The position numbers and the translations under genes are program-made. From JAJDIA01 sp031555145 (GTDB taxonomy: Bacteria > Bacteroidota > Bacteroidia > Bacteroidales > Tannerellaceae), in NCBI GenBank assembly GCA_031555145.1, contig JAVBUR010000096.1:1-64000 (forward strand): DNA of 64,000 bases. Reading direction: 5' to 3'. Shown here in pieces: positions 8,539-17,300 of the stretch. The stretch's first letter is position 1. The number at the start of each line of letters is the position of its first letter. Below the pieces are notes generated by a model. That model was not told the origin of the DNA and ran no database searches. It was given only the letters and a program-made list of their open reading frames with translations.

Positions 8539-9690
8539 TTATTTGTTAGCGCGCATGATAACAACACGGTTCCAGTTGTTTTCCGGATACGGTTGTTCTT
8601 CTACACCCTTCCACTCAATAGTGATCTGGTTAGAGCTAACACCATACTTGTCGATCAGTTCCTTGGCAACGGCTCTTGCACGTTTTTCAGACAACTTCAT
8701 GTTGTAGTCTGCTTTACCCGTTTTCTTGTCGGCATAACCAATCACCTTGACCGGAGCATTGTTCCCTTTTACGAACTCAGCAGTGTTGTAGATGTTGATC
8801 TGCTGGTTCTTGTCAACCACAGAGCTGTTCAGACGGAAGAATACCACATTGTCGATAATGTTGTTTTCGATGATAGCAGGAGCTACCGGAGGACATTCCG
8901 GGCAAGAAGCCGGACGTTTGCTCAGCTGGTCGTTTTCTGCACGCAGCGAGTTGATCTGATTGTTCAGGTCGTTCAACAAAGCGTAGTCTGTCGGTTCGAT
9001 CACTTCGAAATCAGTCTTACCCAGTCTGAAGCTCAAACCGGCTGTCAACTGTCCGATACCGTCCGTCAGGTGGTATTTAGATACACGGTTGAACTGTTCG
9101 TTCAACAATGAACCCTGCAATTCCACGCTCAGGTCTACACGTTTGCTCAAACGGAACAAGGTCAGGATACCGGCATTCAGCGTCGGAGATTCCGTACGGG
9201 GGATACCCTGATTTTCGAAACGCTGTGCATAACCCATACCGACCCAAGGGATCAGGTGGAATACCTTTGAGTCGTTGTACGGAGCCCACAGGTTTGTTAC
9301 ATCCCACAACAGGTCTGCATGAGCTGCGAAATACTTGTTGTTCTGTTTGAACAGTTCAGAACCGCCACGATCTTCGAAACCTACGATCGGGCCACCATTC
9401 AATTGTACACGGAACCCAAGGATCGGGCTATACCATTTACCAAATGACAACTGCGGAGCGAAGTTGATACGTTTACCAAAATCTGCTTCACCATTATCAT
9501 CGCCAAACAATACGCTGGCACCACCGGCAACTGAAATAAACCAGTTGTCGCCGGCTTTGTTTTTCTTGAAATTCGTTTTGTAACCAGCCTCATTGCTATA
9601 ACCTACCTGCGGTTTGTATTCCTGGGCAGATGCCGCAAATACAAAACCTGCCAACAACGCAAAAAGTAATACTTTTGTCTTCATATTCAC
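8539..9690 (-). CDS. OmpA-family outer-membrane protein
   Basis: The 383-residue protein has a signal peptide (cleavage after FAASAQ), an N-terminal beta-barrel of about 220 residues with alternating aromatic strands, a short Cys/Pro linker (CPECPPVAP) and a C-terminal OmpA peptidoglycan-binding domain. That domain shows VVFFRLNSSVVD, VIGYADKKTGKADYN and LSEKRARAV. It anchors the outer membrane to peptidoglycan; the family is among the most abundant porin-like proteins of this phylum. A strong promoter and a strong terminator frame it as a single-gene unit. Confidence 0.93.
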   Translation of the reverse strand: MNMKTKVLLFALLAGFVFAASAQEYKPQVGYSNEAGYKTNFKKNKAGDNWFISVAGGASVLFGDDNGEADFGKRINFAPQLSFGKWYSPILGFRVQLNGGPIVGFEDRGGSELFKQNNKYFAAHADLLWDVTNLWAPYNDSKVFHLIPWVGMGYAQRFENQGIPRTESPTLNAGILTLFRLSKRVDLSVELQGSLLNEQFNRVSKYHLTDGIGQLTAGLSFRLGKTDFEVIEPTDYALLNDLNNQINSLRAENDQLSKRPASCPECPPVAPAIIENNIIDNVVFFRLNSSVVDKNQQINIYNTAEFVKGNNAPVKVIGYADKKTGKADYNMKLSEKRARAVAKELIDKYGVSSNQITIEWKGVEEQPYPENNWNRVVIMRANK

Positions 9691-9738
9691 TCAAATTAAA
9701 ATAAAATCTATTTTTATCTTCTTAACACTCACAAGGTG

Positions 9739-9769
9739 CAAAATTATAACTTTTTAAAAATATAACAAA
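9739..9769 (-). promoter_or_regulatory. Promoter of the OmpA-family gene
   Basis: On the minus strand TTTG (9766-9769), 19-base spacer and TAATTTTG (9739-9746), an exact consensus match. It leaves a leader of about 40 bases before the ATG at 9690. Confidence 0.8.
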
Positions 9770-9792
9770 ACATTTCGGGGTTTTGTTTCATC

Positions 9793-10941
9793 TCACTCAA
9801 AATAGTTCAGTATTTTGAAGCCTCCATCGCGCAGATATGACTCTTTTTTCATTATTTTCACATCGCCCTGCATCATGTCTTTAATCAATGCCGGCAGGTC
9901 GTAACGAGGCTCCCAACCCAAGCGGGTACGGGCTTTCGTCGCATCTCCGATCAGCAAATCCACCTCGGTAGGGCGGAAATACAAGGGATCAACTCCGACG
10001 ACTTCTTCGCCTATCCGCTTTTTCAGGTTTTCATAATAGGCCTCTCCCACCCGTTCGCAAAAGATTGATTGATCTATATCATGTAATACGGCGATTTCGT
10101 CTACCCCGGTTCCCTTATACTTCACCTCGACACCGATCTCGGCAAAGGCCATTCGAATAAATTCACGGATGGAAGTGGTCACGCCGGTGGCGATCACATA
10201 ATCCGAGGGTTCGTCTTGTTGCAGGATTAGGTACATGGCACGCACATAGTCTTTCGCATGTCCCCAGTCGCGTTGCGACGAGAGGTTACCCATAAACACC
10301 TTTTGCTGCATACCCAGGGCGATACGCGAAATAGCGCGGCTCACCTTACGCGTCACGAATGTTTCCCCCCGCAACGGCGATTCGTGGTTGAACAGGATGC
10401 CGTTCGACGCATGCATGCCATAAGCTTCGCGGTAGTTCACCGTGATCCAATAGGCGTAGAGTTTGGCTACGGCATACGGGCTACGCGGATAAAATGGGGT
10501 AGTTTCCTTTTGAGGCACTTCCTGCACCAGTCCATACAGTTCGGAGGTGGAGGCCTGGTAGACACGTGTCTTCTTCGCCAGGTTCAGCAGGCGTACAGCC
10601 TCCAGGACGCGCAGGGTGCCGAGCCCGTCAGCATTGGCCGTATATTCGGGGGTATCAAAACTCACCTTTACATGGCTCATGGCGGCCAGGTTATAGATTT
10701 CGTCCGGCTGTATCTCTCCGATGATACGGGTCAGGTTCAAACTGTCGGTGAGATCGCCGTAATGCAACACCAGGTTACGGTTTTCGACATGCGGATCCTG
10801 GTACAGGTGGTCGATGCGGTCGGTATTAAACATCGATGCCCGACGCTTGATACCATGCACCAGATACCCTTTCTTGACCAGGTATTCCGCCAGATAAGCA
10901 CCGTCTTGCCCGGTAATACCGGTAATTAAAGCTGTTTTCAT
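9793..10941 (-). CDS. gmd: GDP-mannose 4,6-dehydratase
   Basis: Converts GDP-mannose to GDP-4-keto-6-deoxymannose, the first step to GDP-L-fucose. The 382-residue SDR protein shows the NAD(P)-binding GITGQDGAYL at the N-terminus, IKRRASMFNTDRIDHLY typical of Gmd, the catalytic Ser/Thr region STSELYG and the YxxxK pair in YAVAKLYAYW. Length is as expected. fcl follows on the upstream side, on the same strand but beyond a hairpin with T-runs. gmd may therefore need readthrough or its own promoter, which I could not identify. Confidence 0.96.
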   Translation of the reverse strand: MKTALITGITGQDGAYLAEYLVKKGYLVHGIKRRASMFNTDRIDHLYQDPHVENRNLVLHYGDLTDSLNLTRIIGEIQPDEIYNLAAMSHVKVSFDTPEYTANADGLGTLRVLEAVRLLNLAKKTRVYQASTSELYGLVQEVPQKETTPFYPRSPYAVAKLYAYWITVNYREAYGMHASNGILFNHESPLRGETFVTRKVSRAISRIALGMQQKVFMGNLSSQRDWGHAKDYVRAMYLILQQDEPSDYVIATGVTTSIREFIRMAFAEIGVEVKYKGTGVDEIAVLHDIDQSIFCERVGEAYYENLKKRIGEEVVGVDPLYFRPTEVDLLIGDATKARTRLGWEPRYDLPALIKDMMQGDVKIMKKESYLRDGGFKILNYFE

Positions 10942-10990
10942 TCTTTTTTAATTTATAGAAGGCGATCCGAAAACAGGATGATCTCTCACA

Positions 10991-11080
10991 AAAAAAAGAC
11001 CATGATGTTCGAATTCAAACGCCATTATGTTTGTTTACAAACGCCATGACGTTCGTTTTGGATCATCATGGTGTTTTTTT
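10991..11080. terminator. Long-stem bidirectional terminator between fcl and gmd
   Basis: ACCATGATG (10999-11007) pairs perfectly with CATCATGGT (11064-11072), enclosing the repeat element described separately. An A-run precedes and a T-run follows, so it can terminate on either strand; on the minus strand it would end the rfbA-fcl transcript. Confidence 0.65.
11000..11065. repeat. Three 22-base repeat units, family shared with 22595-22630
   Basis: CCAT begins at 11000, 11022 and 11044, giving three imperfect units of 22 bases with the pattern CCATnAyGTTyG followed by an A/T-rich part and AAACG. The reverse complement of 11037-11061 matches 22605-22629 at 22 of 25 positions by eye. It has the same unit length as the array at 47-175 but a different sequence. 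Confidence 0.7.
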
Positions 11081-11106
11081 CCCACTGCCTGCCAGCGAAA
11101 TAAAGG

Positions 11107-12174
11107 CTAGGCAAGATACCAGTCGTACAGCCGCTTCACTCCTTCAGCCAGTTCGACCCGATGGTGCCAGCCAAGGGCATGAAGCTTCGTGACGTCGGTC
11201 AGTTTGCGCATTGTGCCGTCGGGCTTGGAGGCATCGAATGTGATATCGCCGGTAAAACCGACAACATCCCGGATCAGGAAGGCCAGTTCACGGATCGAAT
11301 GTTCCCGCCCTGTCCCAATATTGATGTGGGTATTGCGTACCTGGGGCGCACTGCCCTTCAGGTCGGCAAAATCCACCTTCTCCATAATATATACCGAGGC
11401 ATCCGCCATTTCCTCACTCCAGAGGAATTCACGCATAGGAGATCCGGTTCCCCACAAGTCCACCCCGTCGGCACGGACTCCATACTTGGCCAGCAAGGCA
11501 CTGACGGTTTCTTCCGTTGCCGTACCGTCAACACCTTCCACCGGTCGCTTATCGAGGTCGGCACGGATCGCCCGCCAGTCGCCCGTTTGCAGGCAATGTG
11601 CCAGGTAGATCTTCCGGATCATGGCCGGCAACACATGCGAACGTTCGAGGTCAAAGTTATCATTGGGGCCGTACAGGTTGGTAGGCATAATGGCTATAAA
11701 ATTGGTTCCATATTGGAGATTATAGCTTTCACACAGTTTGATACCGGCTATTTTCGCTATCGCATACGGTTCATTGGTATATTCCAACGGTGAGGTAAGC
11801 AGGCAGTCTTCGGGCATCGGTTGTGGTGCTTCGCCCGGATAGATACAAGTGCTACCCAAAAAGAGCAACTTACGTACATTATTTATATAAGCCGCATGGA
11901 TCACATTGTGTTGGATCATCCCGTTGCGGTAGATAAAATCAGCACGGAACGTATTATTAGCCAGGATACCGCCCACGTAGGCAGCTGCCAGGAATACATA
12001 CTCCGGTTGCTCGTCGGCAAAGAAGGCATGTACGGCAGCCTGGTCGGTCAGATCAAGTTCGGCATGTGTACGAAGTACAAAGCGGGTATACCCCCGCTTC
12101 CGCAGGTTGTCCAGGATGGCCGAACCGACCAATCCCCGGTGTCCGGCTACGTATATTTTAGCTTGCTTATCCAT
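11107..12174 (-). CDS. fcl: GDP-L-fucose synthase
   Basis: Epimerises and reduces GDP-4-keto-6-deoxymannose to GDP-L-fucose. The 355 residues carry the NADP-binding VAGHRGLVGSA, FLAAAYVGGI, the LGSTCIYPG segment and the catalytic YAIAKIAGIKLCESY (Tyr and Lys). An extra stretch around residues 205-245 is longer than in enterobacterial Fcl but is commonly seen in Bacteroidetes versions. It lies nine bases after rfbA and is probably co-transcribed with it. Confidence 0.95.
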   Translation of the reverse strand: MDKQAKIYVAGHRGLVGSAILDNLRKRGYTRFVLRTHAELDLTDQAAVHAFFADEQPEYVFLAAAYVGGILANNTFRADFIYRNGMIQHNVIHAAYINNVRKLLFLGSTCIYPGEAPQPMPEDCLLTSPLEYTNEPYAIAKIAGIKLCESYNLQYGTNFIAIMPTNLYGPNDNFDLERSHVLPAMIRKIYLAHCLQTGDWRAIRADLDKRPVEGVDGTATEETVSALLAKYGVRADGVDLWGTGSPMREFLWSEEMADASVYIMEKVDFADLKGSAPQVRNTHINIGTGREHSIRELAFLIRDVVGFTGDITFDASKPDGTMRKLTDVTKLHALGWHHRVELAEGVKRLYDWYLA

Positions 12175-12183
12175 TACGCTTGA

Positions 12184-13065
12184 TCACTTACCTCCTTTTA
12201 GCAAATTCAGCAAATACTGCCCATAGGAATTTTTAGCCATGGGGGCAGCTACCTGCCGGAGCTGTTCGTCATTGATCCAGCCTTTGCCGTACGCTATTTC
12301 TTCGAGACAGGCAATCATGTTACCCTGTCGCTTTTCGATCACTTCCACAAAGGTGGAGGCTTCCGACAATGAATCCTGCGTACCCGTATCCAACCAGGCA
12401 AAGCCACGGCTCAACACCTGCACCTTCAGTTCGCCTGCCTGGAGGAACACCTCATTCACGGTAGTGATTTCCAACTCGCCCCGGGCAGACGGTTTGATCT
12501 GTGAAGCGACTTCCACCACCTTATTCGGATAAAAGTACAAACCTGTGACGGCATAGTTAGACTTCGGTGCCTTCGGTTTTTCCTCGATGCTTAGTGCGTT
12601 TCCGTCGGCATCCAGTTCCACTACGCCGTAGCGTTCGGGATCGGTTACTTTATAGCCAAAGACCGTCGCCTTGCCCTCTTCTTCAGCTACGCGCACCGAT
12701 TCTTTTAGCATTTTGGTGAATCCCTGCCCATAGAAGATATTATCGCCCAGCACGAGGCAGGCGGCATCGCTGCCGATAAACCCGGCGCCGATAATAAAGG
12801 CCTGTGCCAATCCGTCAGGGGATGGCTGTTCAGCATATTCGAAACGCACACCCAACTCCGACCCGTCGCCCAGCAACCGGCGGAATCCCGGTAGGTCGTG
12901 CGGGGTAGATATGATCAATATCTCCCGGATTCCGGCCAACATCAGCACCGAAATCGGATAATAGATCATCGGCTTGTCGTAGATAGGTAATAACTGCTTT
13001 GATATCCCTTTCGTGATCGGATATAACCGAGTACCGGATCCACCGGCCAACACAATTCCTTTCAT
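12184..13065 (-). CDS. rfbA: Glucose-1-phosphate thymidylyltransferase
   Basis: Makes dTDP-glucose from glucose-1-phosphate and dTTP, the entry to dTDP-rhamnose and related sugars. The 293-residue protein starts with the nucleotidyltransferase signature LAGGSGTRLYPIT and KQLLPIYDKPM, and has VLGDNIFYG, EEKPKAPKSNYAVTGLYFY and FAWLDTGT, all typical of RmlA. rfbB, rfbC and rfbD are not in this window, so the dTDP pathway must be completed elsewhere. A perfect promoter lies upstream. Confidence 0.96.
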   Translation of the reverse strand: MKGIVLAGGSGTRLYPITKGISKQLLPIYDKPMIYYPISVLMLAGIREILIISTPHDLPGFRRLLGDGSELGVRFEYAEQPSPDGLAQAFIIGAGFIGSDAACLVLGDNIFYGQGFTKMLKESVRVAEEEGKATVFGYKVTDPERYGVVELDADGNALSIEEKPKAPKSNYAVTGLYFYPNKVVEVASQIKPSARGELEITTVNEVFLQAGELKVQVLSRGFAWLDTGTQDSLSEASTFVEVIEKRQGNMIACLEEIAYGKGWINDEQLRQVAAPMAKNSYGQYLLNLLKGGK

Positions 13066-13092
13066 AACGTTGTTTAGTTAAAAATAACATAG

Positions 13093-13123
13093 CAAAGATA
13101 GCTTTATCCGGTTGATGCGCAAA
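13093..13123 (-). promoter_or_regulatory. Promoter of the rfbA-fcl operon
   Basis: On the minus strand TTTG (13120-13123), 19-base spacer and TATCTTTG (13093-13100): an exact consensus match about 20 bases before the expected transcript start, just upstream of the rfbA ATG. Confidence 0.78.
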
Positions 13124-13133
13124 ACTTATGTCG

Positions 13134-13141
13134 TATTTTTG
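13134..13141 (+). promoter_or_regulatory. Likely -7 box of the small lipoprotein gene
   Basis: TATTTTTG matches TAnnTTTG, 36 bases before the ATG at 13178. A matching -33 TTTG is not seen at the right distance. The element lies back-to-back with the rfbA promoter. Confidence 0.45.
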
Positions 13142-13177
13142 CTGTTTATTACATAACAATCTAAAATCGCTAAAACG

Positions 13178-13543
13178 ATGCGTAACCGATCATTTTTTAT
13201 CACATTGTGCTGCATGGCTGTCCTGACGGCTGCCTCTTTCACTGCCTGTAAGCAGAAAACAGCACCTCAGACAGGAGACACAGTCACGCTGACAGCACAA
13301 ACGTCTTCACAGACGGTCAACGGAAAGGTCATTGACGCCACCATGAACAACATCATGTTGCTCACGGAGAAAGGCGACACCCTCCACATCAGCACCATGG
13401 ATGCCGATCCTGAAAAGGTGCCCGGCGTATTGCTGGAGGATAAGGTACAAATAACCTGCGTTACAGAGAAAGTAAACGGACAAGACATCCTCAAAGCCAT
13501 CGAACTGACGGTGACCGAACCGGGGCTATACCGCGACAAGTAA
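13178..13543 (+). CDS. Small lipoprotein of unknown function
   Basis: A 121-residue protein with a lipoprotein signal ending SFTAC (Cys24 acylated). A Thr/Ser-rich linker follows, then a compact, probably beta-rich domain (VNGKVIDATMNNIMLLTEKGDTLHIS and later VQITCVTEKV), which may be an OB-like or small barrel fold. I do not recognise the family. It is transcribed divergently from rfbA and ends two bases from the convergent TonB receptor gene. Confidence 0.75.
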   Translation: MRNRSFFITLCCMAVLTAASFTACKQKTAPQTGDTVTLTAQTSSQTVNGKVIDATMNNIMLLTEKGDTLHISTMDADPEKVPGVLLEDKVQITCVTEKVNGQDILKAIELTVTEPGLYRDK

Positions 13544-13545
13544 CG

Positions 13546-15447
13546 TCAGAAAGCGATATCGAACCCGACCATCGCAATGGCTTTCGGCATCGGATAGCCG
13601 TCATTAATCATGTAGCGCGTGGCTGTCAGGTTCTCTCCCTTCACAAAAAGGTTGAGTGAACGAATATCGTTGCCAAATGTATAGGCCACCTTGGCATTCA
13701 GCAAGGTATAGTTTTCCTTTTCCGGGTTATCGCCTGCGGTATTCGGATAGAGGCCGAAAACAGACTGTACATTGACGGAGGCTGTCAGCCGTCCCGCCGT
13801 GTACATTGTTTCGGCAAAAAACTTATGCGCAGGAGCGGCCACAATCTTCTTATTCGTATGCAGGTAGCTGTAGTTCGTAGTGAACGACAGTTGCTTCAGC
13901 GGCGCCCAGGCAGCTTCCACTTCAATCCCTTTGTTATAGAAACGGCCGATATTGGTCAGTACTTTTTGCACAGGCTGGATCATATCTTTTCCATCGATAT
14001 AAAACGCCGTAACCTCAGCACGAAGCGTATTATTCAGAAAATGCTGGCCGATGGAGACTTCATAATTCATCATATTCTCAGGCTTCAAGTCGGGATTGGC
14101 CAGTGAAAAGGGAGGATAAGAGATATACAATTCGCGCAGGTTGGGGCTGCGGAAGCCTTTCGACAGTGAGCCTTTGATCGTGTTCCCTTCGAACAGGCGG
14201 AGTGAGAAGCCCGCCTGCGGTATCCATTCGTTCCCATACGTGCTGCTGTGTTCGTAGCGGATACCGGCATTGAGGCTGAGGAAGTCGAACAAATCCTGCT
14301 GCGCGATTACATACCCGGCTGTTTCATTGACCGAAGTATCGACAATCTCTCCTTTGGAACGACCGTTGATCGAATCGTTCCACGCATGCCCACCCCAGTT
14401 CTTATAATCGATACCCACCGTAAAATTGTTGCCTTCGAACAGGCGGAACGACTGATAGAGTAACACGCCCATGTTATGGTCGTCGGAACGAAATAGGAAA
14501 GTACGCGGTGCTTTGCCTTCTTCATATCCGTCGTTGATTTCATGGTTTCCCCAGTTGTAAAACAGTTGGACAGCGCCACTCGACCGTTCGAAATGGTTAT
14601 CAAAACCGACGGAAGCCGTTCCCCGAAGCACATCAATCAGGTTATCGATCATCGGCACTGCCTCCGAACCCGGGTTCTGTGTCTTGTATTTGGCCAGGCT
14701 CAGGTCACCCTTTACTTTGTAGTGATCGTCGAGGCGGTAGCCCAGGTTCGCAAAGCCATTCGTGATCTGGAAATCGGAGTTGGGGCGATGCCCATCCGTC
14801 CGGTCATGGTTCAGGGATACAAAACTGCTGAAATTGCCGGCGTTGTATCCGTTATTGACCATATACTTTTGTGTATTGTAGGAGCCGTACATGACACGCG
14901 CCTGGGTACGCCGTCCCGGGCGGGTATGTTGACGGGTGATGATATTGATGACTCCCCCCATGGCATTCGAGCCGTATAACAAAGAACCGGGGCCGCGTAC
15001 TACCTCTACCCGTTCCACATCGGAGGCCACATAGGTATCCGGCAACGCATGTCCGAACACGCCCGCCCATTGGGGCTGTCCGTCGAACAGGGTGAGTACC
15101 TTATTCCCCTGCCCTACGCCACGCATATTCACTACACCGGCTGCTCCCGAAGAAACGCCAAATCCGGTAACTCCCCGTTGGGTCACAAACAAACCGGGAA
15201 CCCGTTGCGACAGCACCGGCAATAGGGCGGATTCGCTACTGGCTTCTATCTCTCTGCGATCGACTACTGAAATAGACAACGGCACCGCACTGCGGCTGAC
15301 CTGAATCTTATTGGCAGTCACGACGACACCTTGCAGATAGATCAGACTATCAACTGCTTCAGGATCGGTCCCTGAGTTTGTTGCATTTCCACTCAAAGAC
15401 ACCATACTATAGATAGCGAAACAACCGACCAATAGCCCTTTTTTCAT
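13546..15447 (-). CDS. TonB-dependent outer-membrane receptor
   Basis: The 633-residue receptor has a signal peptide, a TonB-box-like start (LQGVVVTANK), a plug domain (LPVLSQRVPGLFVTQRG, VEVVRGPGSLLYGSNAMGGVINI) and a 22-strand barrel ending in the terminal aromatic pattern MVGFDIAF. There is no SusC-type carboxypeptidase-like N-terminal extension, so it fits small-ligand uptake (metal chelate, cobamide or siderophore) better than glycans. The NikR-family gene is adjacent and a palindromic operator overlaps the predicted -7 box (CAAAAGTA at 15485-15492 on the plus strand). A metal-related ligand is therefore inferred. Confidence 0.88.
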   Translation of the reverse strand: MKKGLLVGCFAIYSMVSLSGNATNSGTDPEAVDSLIYLQGVVVTANKIQVSRSAVPLSISVVDRREIEASSESALLPVLSQRVPGLFVTQRGVTGFGVSSGAAGVVNMRGVGQGNKVLTLFDGQPQWAGVFGHALPDTYVASDVERVEVVRGPGSLLYGSNAMGGVINIITRQHTRPGRRTQARVMYGSYNTQKYMVNNGYNAGNFSSFVSLNHDRTDGHRPNSDFQITNGFANLGYRLDDHYKVKGDLSLAKYKTQNPGSEAVPMIDNLIDVLRGTASVGFDNHFERSSGAVQLFYNWGNHEINDGYEEGKAPRTFLFRSDDHNMGVLLYQSFRLFEGNNFTVGIDYKNWGGHAWNDSINGRSKGEIVDTSVNETAGYVIAQQDLFDFLSLNAGIRYEHSSTYGNEWIPQAGFSLRLFEGNTIKGSLSKGFRSPNLRELYISYPPFSLANPDLKPENMMNYEVSIGQHFLNNTLRAEVTAFYIDGKDMIQPVQKVLTNIGRFYNKGIEVEAAWAPLKQLSFTTNYSYLHTNKKIVAAPAHKFFAETMYTAGRLTASVNVQSVFGLYPNTAGDNPEKENYTLLNAKVAYTFGNDIRSLNLFVKGENLTATRYMINDGYPMPKAIAMVGFDIAF

Positions 15448-15484
15448 TTGATCACAGATTTATTTATAGATAGATTTAATGCCG

Positions 15485-15520
15485 CAAAAGTAACACTATT
15501 TTAATAAATGGTGTTACTTT
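15485..15520 (-). promoter_or_regulatory. NikR-type operator overlapping the TonB receptor promoter
   Basis: AAAGTAACAC (15487-15496) and GTGTTACTTT (15511-15520) form a perfect 10-base inverted repeat with 14 bases between. Written as GTAACA-N16-TGTTAC, it has exactly the geometry of the E. coli NikR operator GTATGA-N16-TCATAC. The minus-strand -7 box TACTTTTG (15485-15492) overlaps the left half-site, as expected for repression. Confidence 0.8.
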
Positions 15521-15543
15521 ATCAGCATAAAAGCGAATAAATT

Positions 15544-15571
15544 GTGCTACAAAACGAATAAAAGGTGTTAC
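15544..15571. promoter_or_regulatory. Two additional direct half-sites next to the operator
   Basis: GTGCTAC (15544-15550) and GTGTTAC (15565-15571) repeat the right operator half-site in the same orientation, 33 and 21 bases further on. Each is preceded by a similar AATAAA-containing stretch. The last one lies just beyond the stop of the NikR-like gene. Confidence 0.55.
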
Positions 15572-15575
15572 GATT

Positions 15576-15977
15576 TCAATCGGCACGACTCATCACCAGC
15601 TTGCCATGCTTGATCCCTTTCAGGGTCGTCAAGCCGTCGGACAGATCGGTGAGGCGATGGGCTTCTCCCATCACAGTCGCAATATGCAGGCAGAAATTCT
15701 GGTTGATATAATATTGGGTAGACGATAGGATCACATCTGTATATTGTTGCTGTACGGCTGTAATACGAGAGGCGATTTCTTTCTTTTTCTGGTCGTACAT
15801 GAGAATAATCGTACCCGCCACAATATGATTGCATTGCCACTTTGTTTCAGCCACGTTTTTTTCAATCAGGAAACGAATAGCTTGCGAACGGTTGGCAAAT
15901 CCGTTCGTTTGTACATAACTGTCTAACGAGTCTAATAACTCATCTTCCAACGAAACCCCAAAACGTTTAAGTGACAT
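15576..15977 (-). CDS. nikR: NikR-family ribbon-helix-helix regulator with altered metal site
   Basis: A 133-residue protein with an N-terminal ribbon-helix-helix domain (LKRFGVSLEDELLDSLDSYV, then NRSQAIRFLI) and a C-terminal ACT-like NikR domain ending GIKHGKLVM. It aligns along its length with E. coli NikR. However, the nickel ligands His76, His87 and His89 correspond to Gln, Gln and Tyr (in AVQQQY and TQYYIN), and only Cys95 (NFCLHI) is kept. It probably represses the neighbouring TonB receptor through the inverted repeat at 15487-15520, but the effector may not be nickel. Receptor and regulator are on the same strand, 128 bases apart. Confidence 0.85.
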   Translation of the reverse strand: MSLKRFGVSLEDELLDSLDSYVQTNGFANRSQAIRFLIEKNVAETKWQCNHIVAGTIILMYDQKKKEIASRITAVQQQYTDVILSSTQYYINQNFCLHIATVMGEAHRLTDLSDGLTTLKGIKHGKLVMSRAD

Positions 15978-16140
15978 ATCCTTAACTATTAGAAATTATT
16001 GAGAGGTAAAGATACAACTATGTCTGTAAAAAACAAATCGGAAGCAGACTTTCCCAAGCCCACTTCCGAAAAAACGAATTGTCTAACCTAACTATTATTC
16101 CCACAAAATTAGGAAAACCTATTGGATGTGTCAAACTTTT

Positions 16141-16172
16141 TTTGTATAAAAACTTCACTTTTGGTATATTTG
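16141..16172 (+). promoter_or_regulatory. Promoter upstream of the oxidoreductase gene
   Basis: TTTG (16141-16144), 20-base spacer, TATATTTG (16165-16172). A second -7-like box, TATCTTTG (16238-16245), lies closer to the ATG but lacks a -33 partner. Confidence 0.6.
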
Positions 16173-16267
16173 TCTCAATCTGGGACATTTTTTTTCGAAA
16201 CAGGACAAAATAATTCCACCCCGACAACAGAATAATCTATCTTTGCCACAACAAAAACAAAAATTGC

Positions 16268-17284
16268 ATGGAAAGAATTCGCTTCGGAATCGTAGGAACC
16301 AACTTCATTACCGACTGGGTGATCAACGGCGCCAGCCAAGACGAACGCTTCGAACTCGCCGCCGTTTATTCCCGCACACAGGAAGCCGCAGATGCCTTTT
16401 CGACCAAATATAACATCCCTCATACCTTCACTTCTTTGGAAGCAATGGCACAAAGTCCGTTGATCGACGCCGTCTATATCGCGTCGCCCAACTTCCTGCA
16501 TGCAGCACAAAGCATCCTGTGCATGCAGCACGGCAAGCATGTGATTTGCGAGAAGCCGTTTGCCTCCAATGCCCGCGAAGTGCGTGAGATGATCGCCGCT
16601 TCCAAACGCTACAACGTTACGCTGATGGAAGCGATGAAAACTACACTCACTCCCAATTTCCAGGCCATACGTGAGAACCTGCACCGGATTGGGCAACCCC
16701 GTTGTTACTTCTCCTCTTTCTGCCAGTATTCATCCCGGTATGATAAATTCAAAGAAGGGATCGTACTGAATGCTTTCCGCCCGGAACTGTCCAACGGAGC
16801 GATGATGGATATCGGCATTTATACGATCTACCCAATGGTCGTCCTCTTCGGTCGCCCGAAGAAGATACTGGCGACAGGAACAGTCCTATCCTCCGGTGCC
16901 GACGGACAGGGAGCCGTCAACTTCGAGTACGATGGCTTGAATGCCTCCATACTCTATTCGAAGATCGCCAACTCAGCTTTACCTACTGAAATACAGGGTG
17001 AGGATGGGAATATTACGCTCGACAAGATCAATATCATCGGCAACGTAACCTACACGCCCCGACCCGCTCCTGCCTCCGGGAAAAGCGTTATGCCGGCAGC
17101 CGAAGACATCAGTGCCCCGACCCCGAAAGACGAATATTATTATGAAATAGCCGAATTCATCGACAATATTCAGGCAGGCAAGTGCGAATCGACCGTCAAT
17201 AGCCACGAGCATTCATTGATCACATTGGAGATCATCGACGAGGTTCGCCGACAGTTGGGTGTGGTTTATCCGGCCGACCGATAA
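16268..17284 (+). CDS. Gfo/Idh/MocA-family NAD(P)-dependent oxidoreductase
   Basis: A 338-residue cytosolic dehydrogenase with an N-terminal Rossmann fold (FGIVGTNFITDWVI), the family EKP motif (VICEKPFASN) carrying a catalytic Lys, and a C-terminal GFO_IDH_MocA alpha/beta domain (GAMMDIGIYTIYPM with the conserved Asp and Tyr). Members act on sugars, inositols or sugar nucleotides; the substrate cannot be told. It is a single gene between divergent and convergent neighbours. Confidence 0.9.
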   Translation: MERIRFGIVGTNFITDWVINGASQDERFELAAVYSRTQEAADAFSTKYNIPHTFTSLEAMAQSPLIDAVYIASPNFLHAAQSILCMQHGKHVICEKPFASNAREVREMIAASKRYNVTLMEAMKTTLTPNFQAIRENLHRIGQPRCYFSSFCQYSSRYDKFKEGIVLNAFRPELSNGAMMDIGIYTIYPMVVLFGRPKKILATGTVLSSGADGQGAVNFEYDGLNASILYSKIANSALPTEIQGEDGNITLDKINIIGNVTYTPRPAPASGKSVMPAAEDISAPTPKDEYYYEIAEFIDNIQAGKCESTVNSHEHSLITLEIIDEVRRQLGVVYPADR

Positions 17285-17300
17285 AACACGTTCAGATAAG

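Noticed and set aside
16018..16227. 69-codon minus-strand frame upstream of the oxidoreductase
   Set aside because: Lies in the AT-rich promoter region, overlaps a good plus-strand promoter and has no family resemblance.
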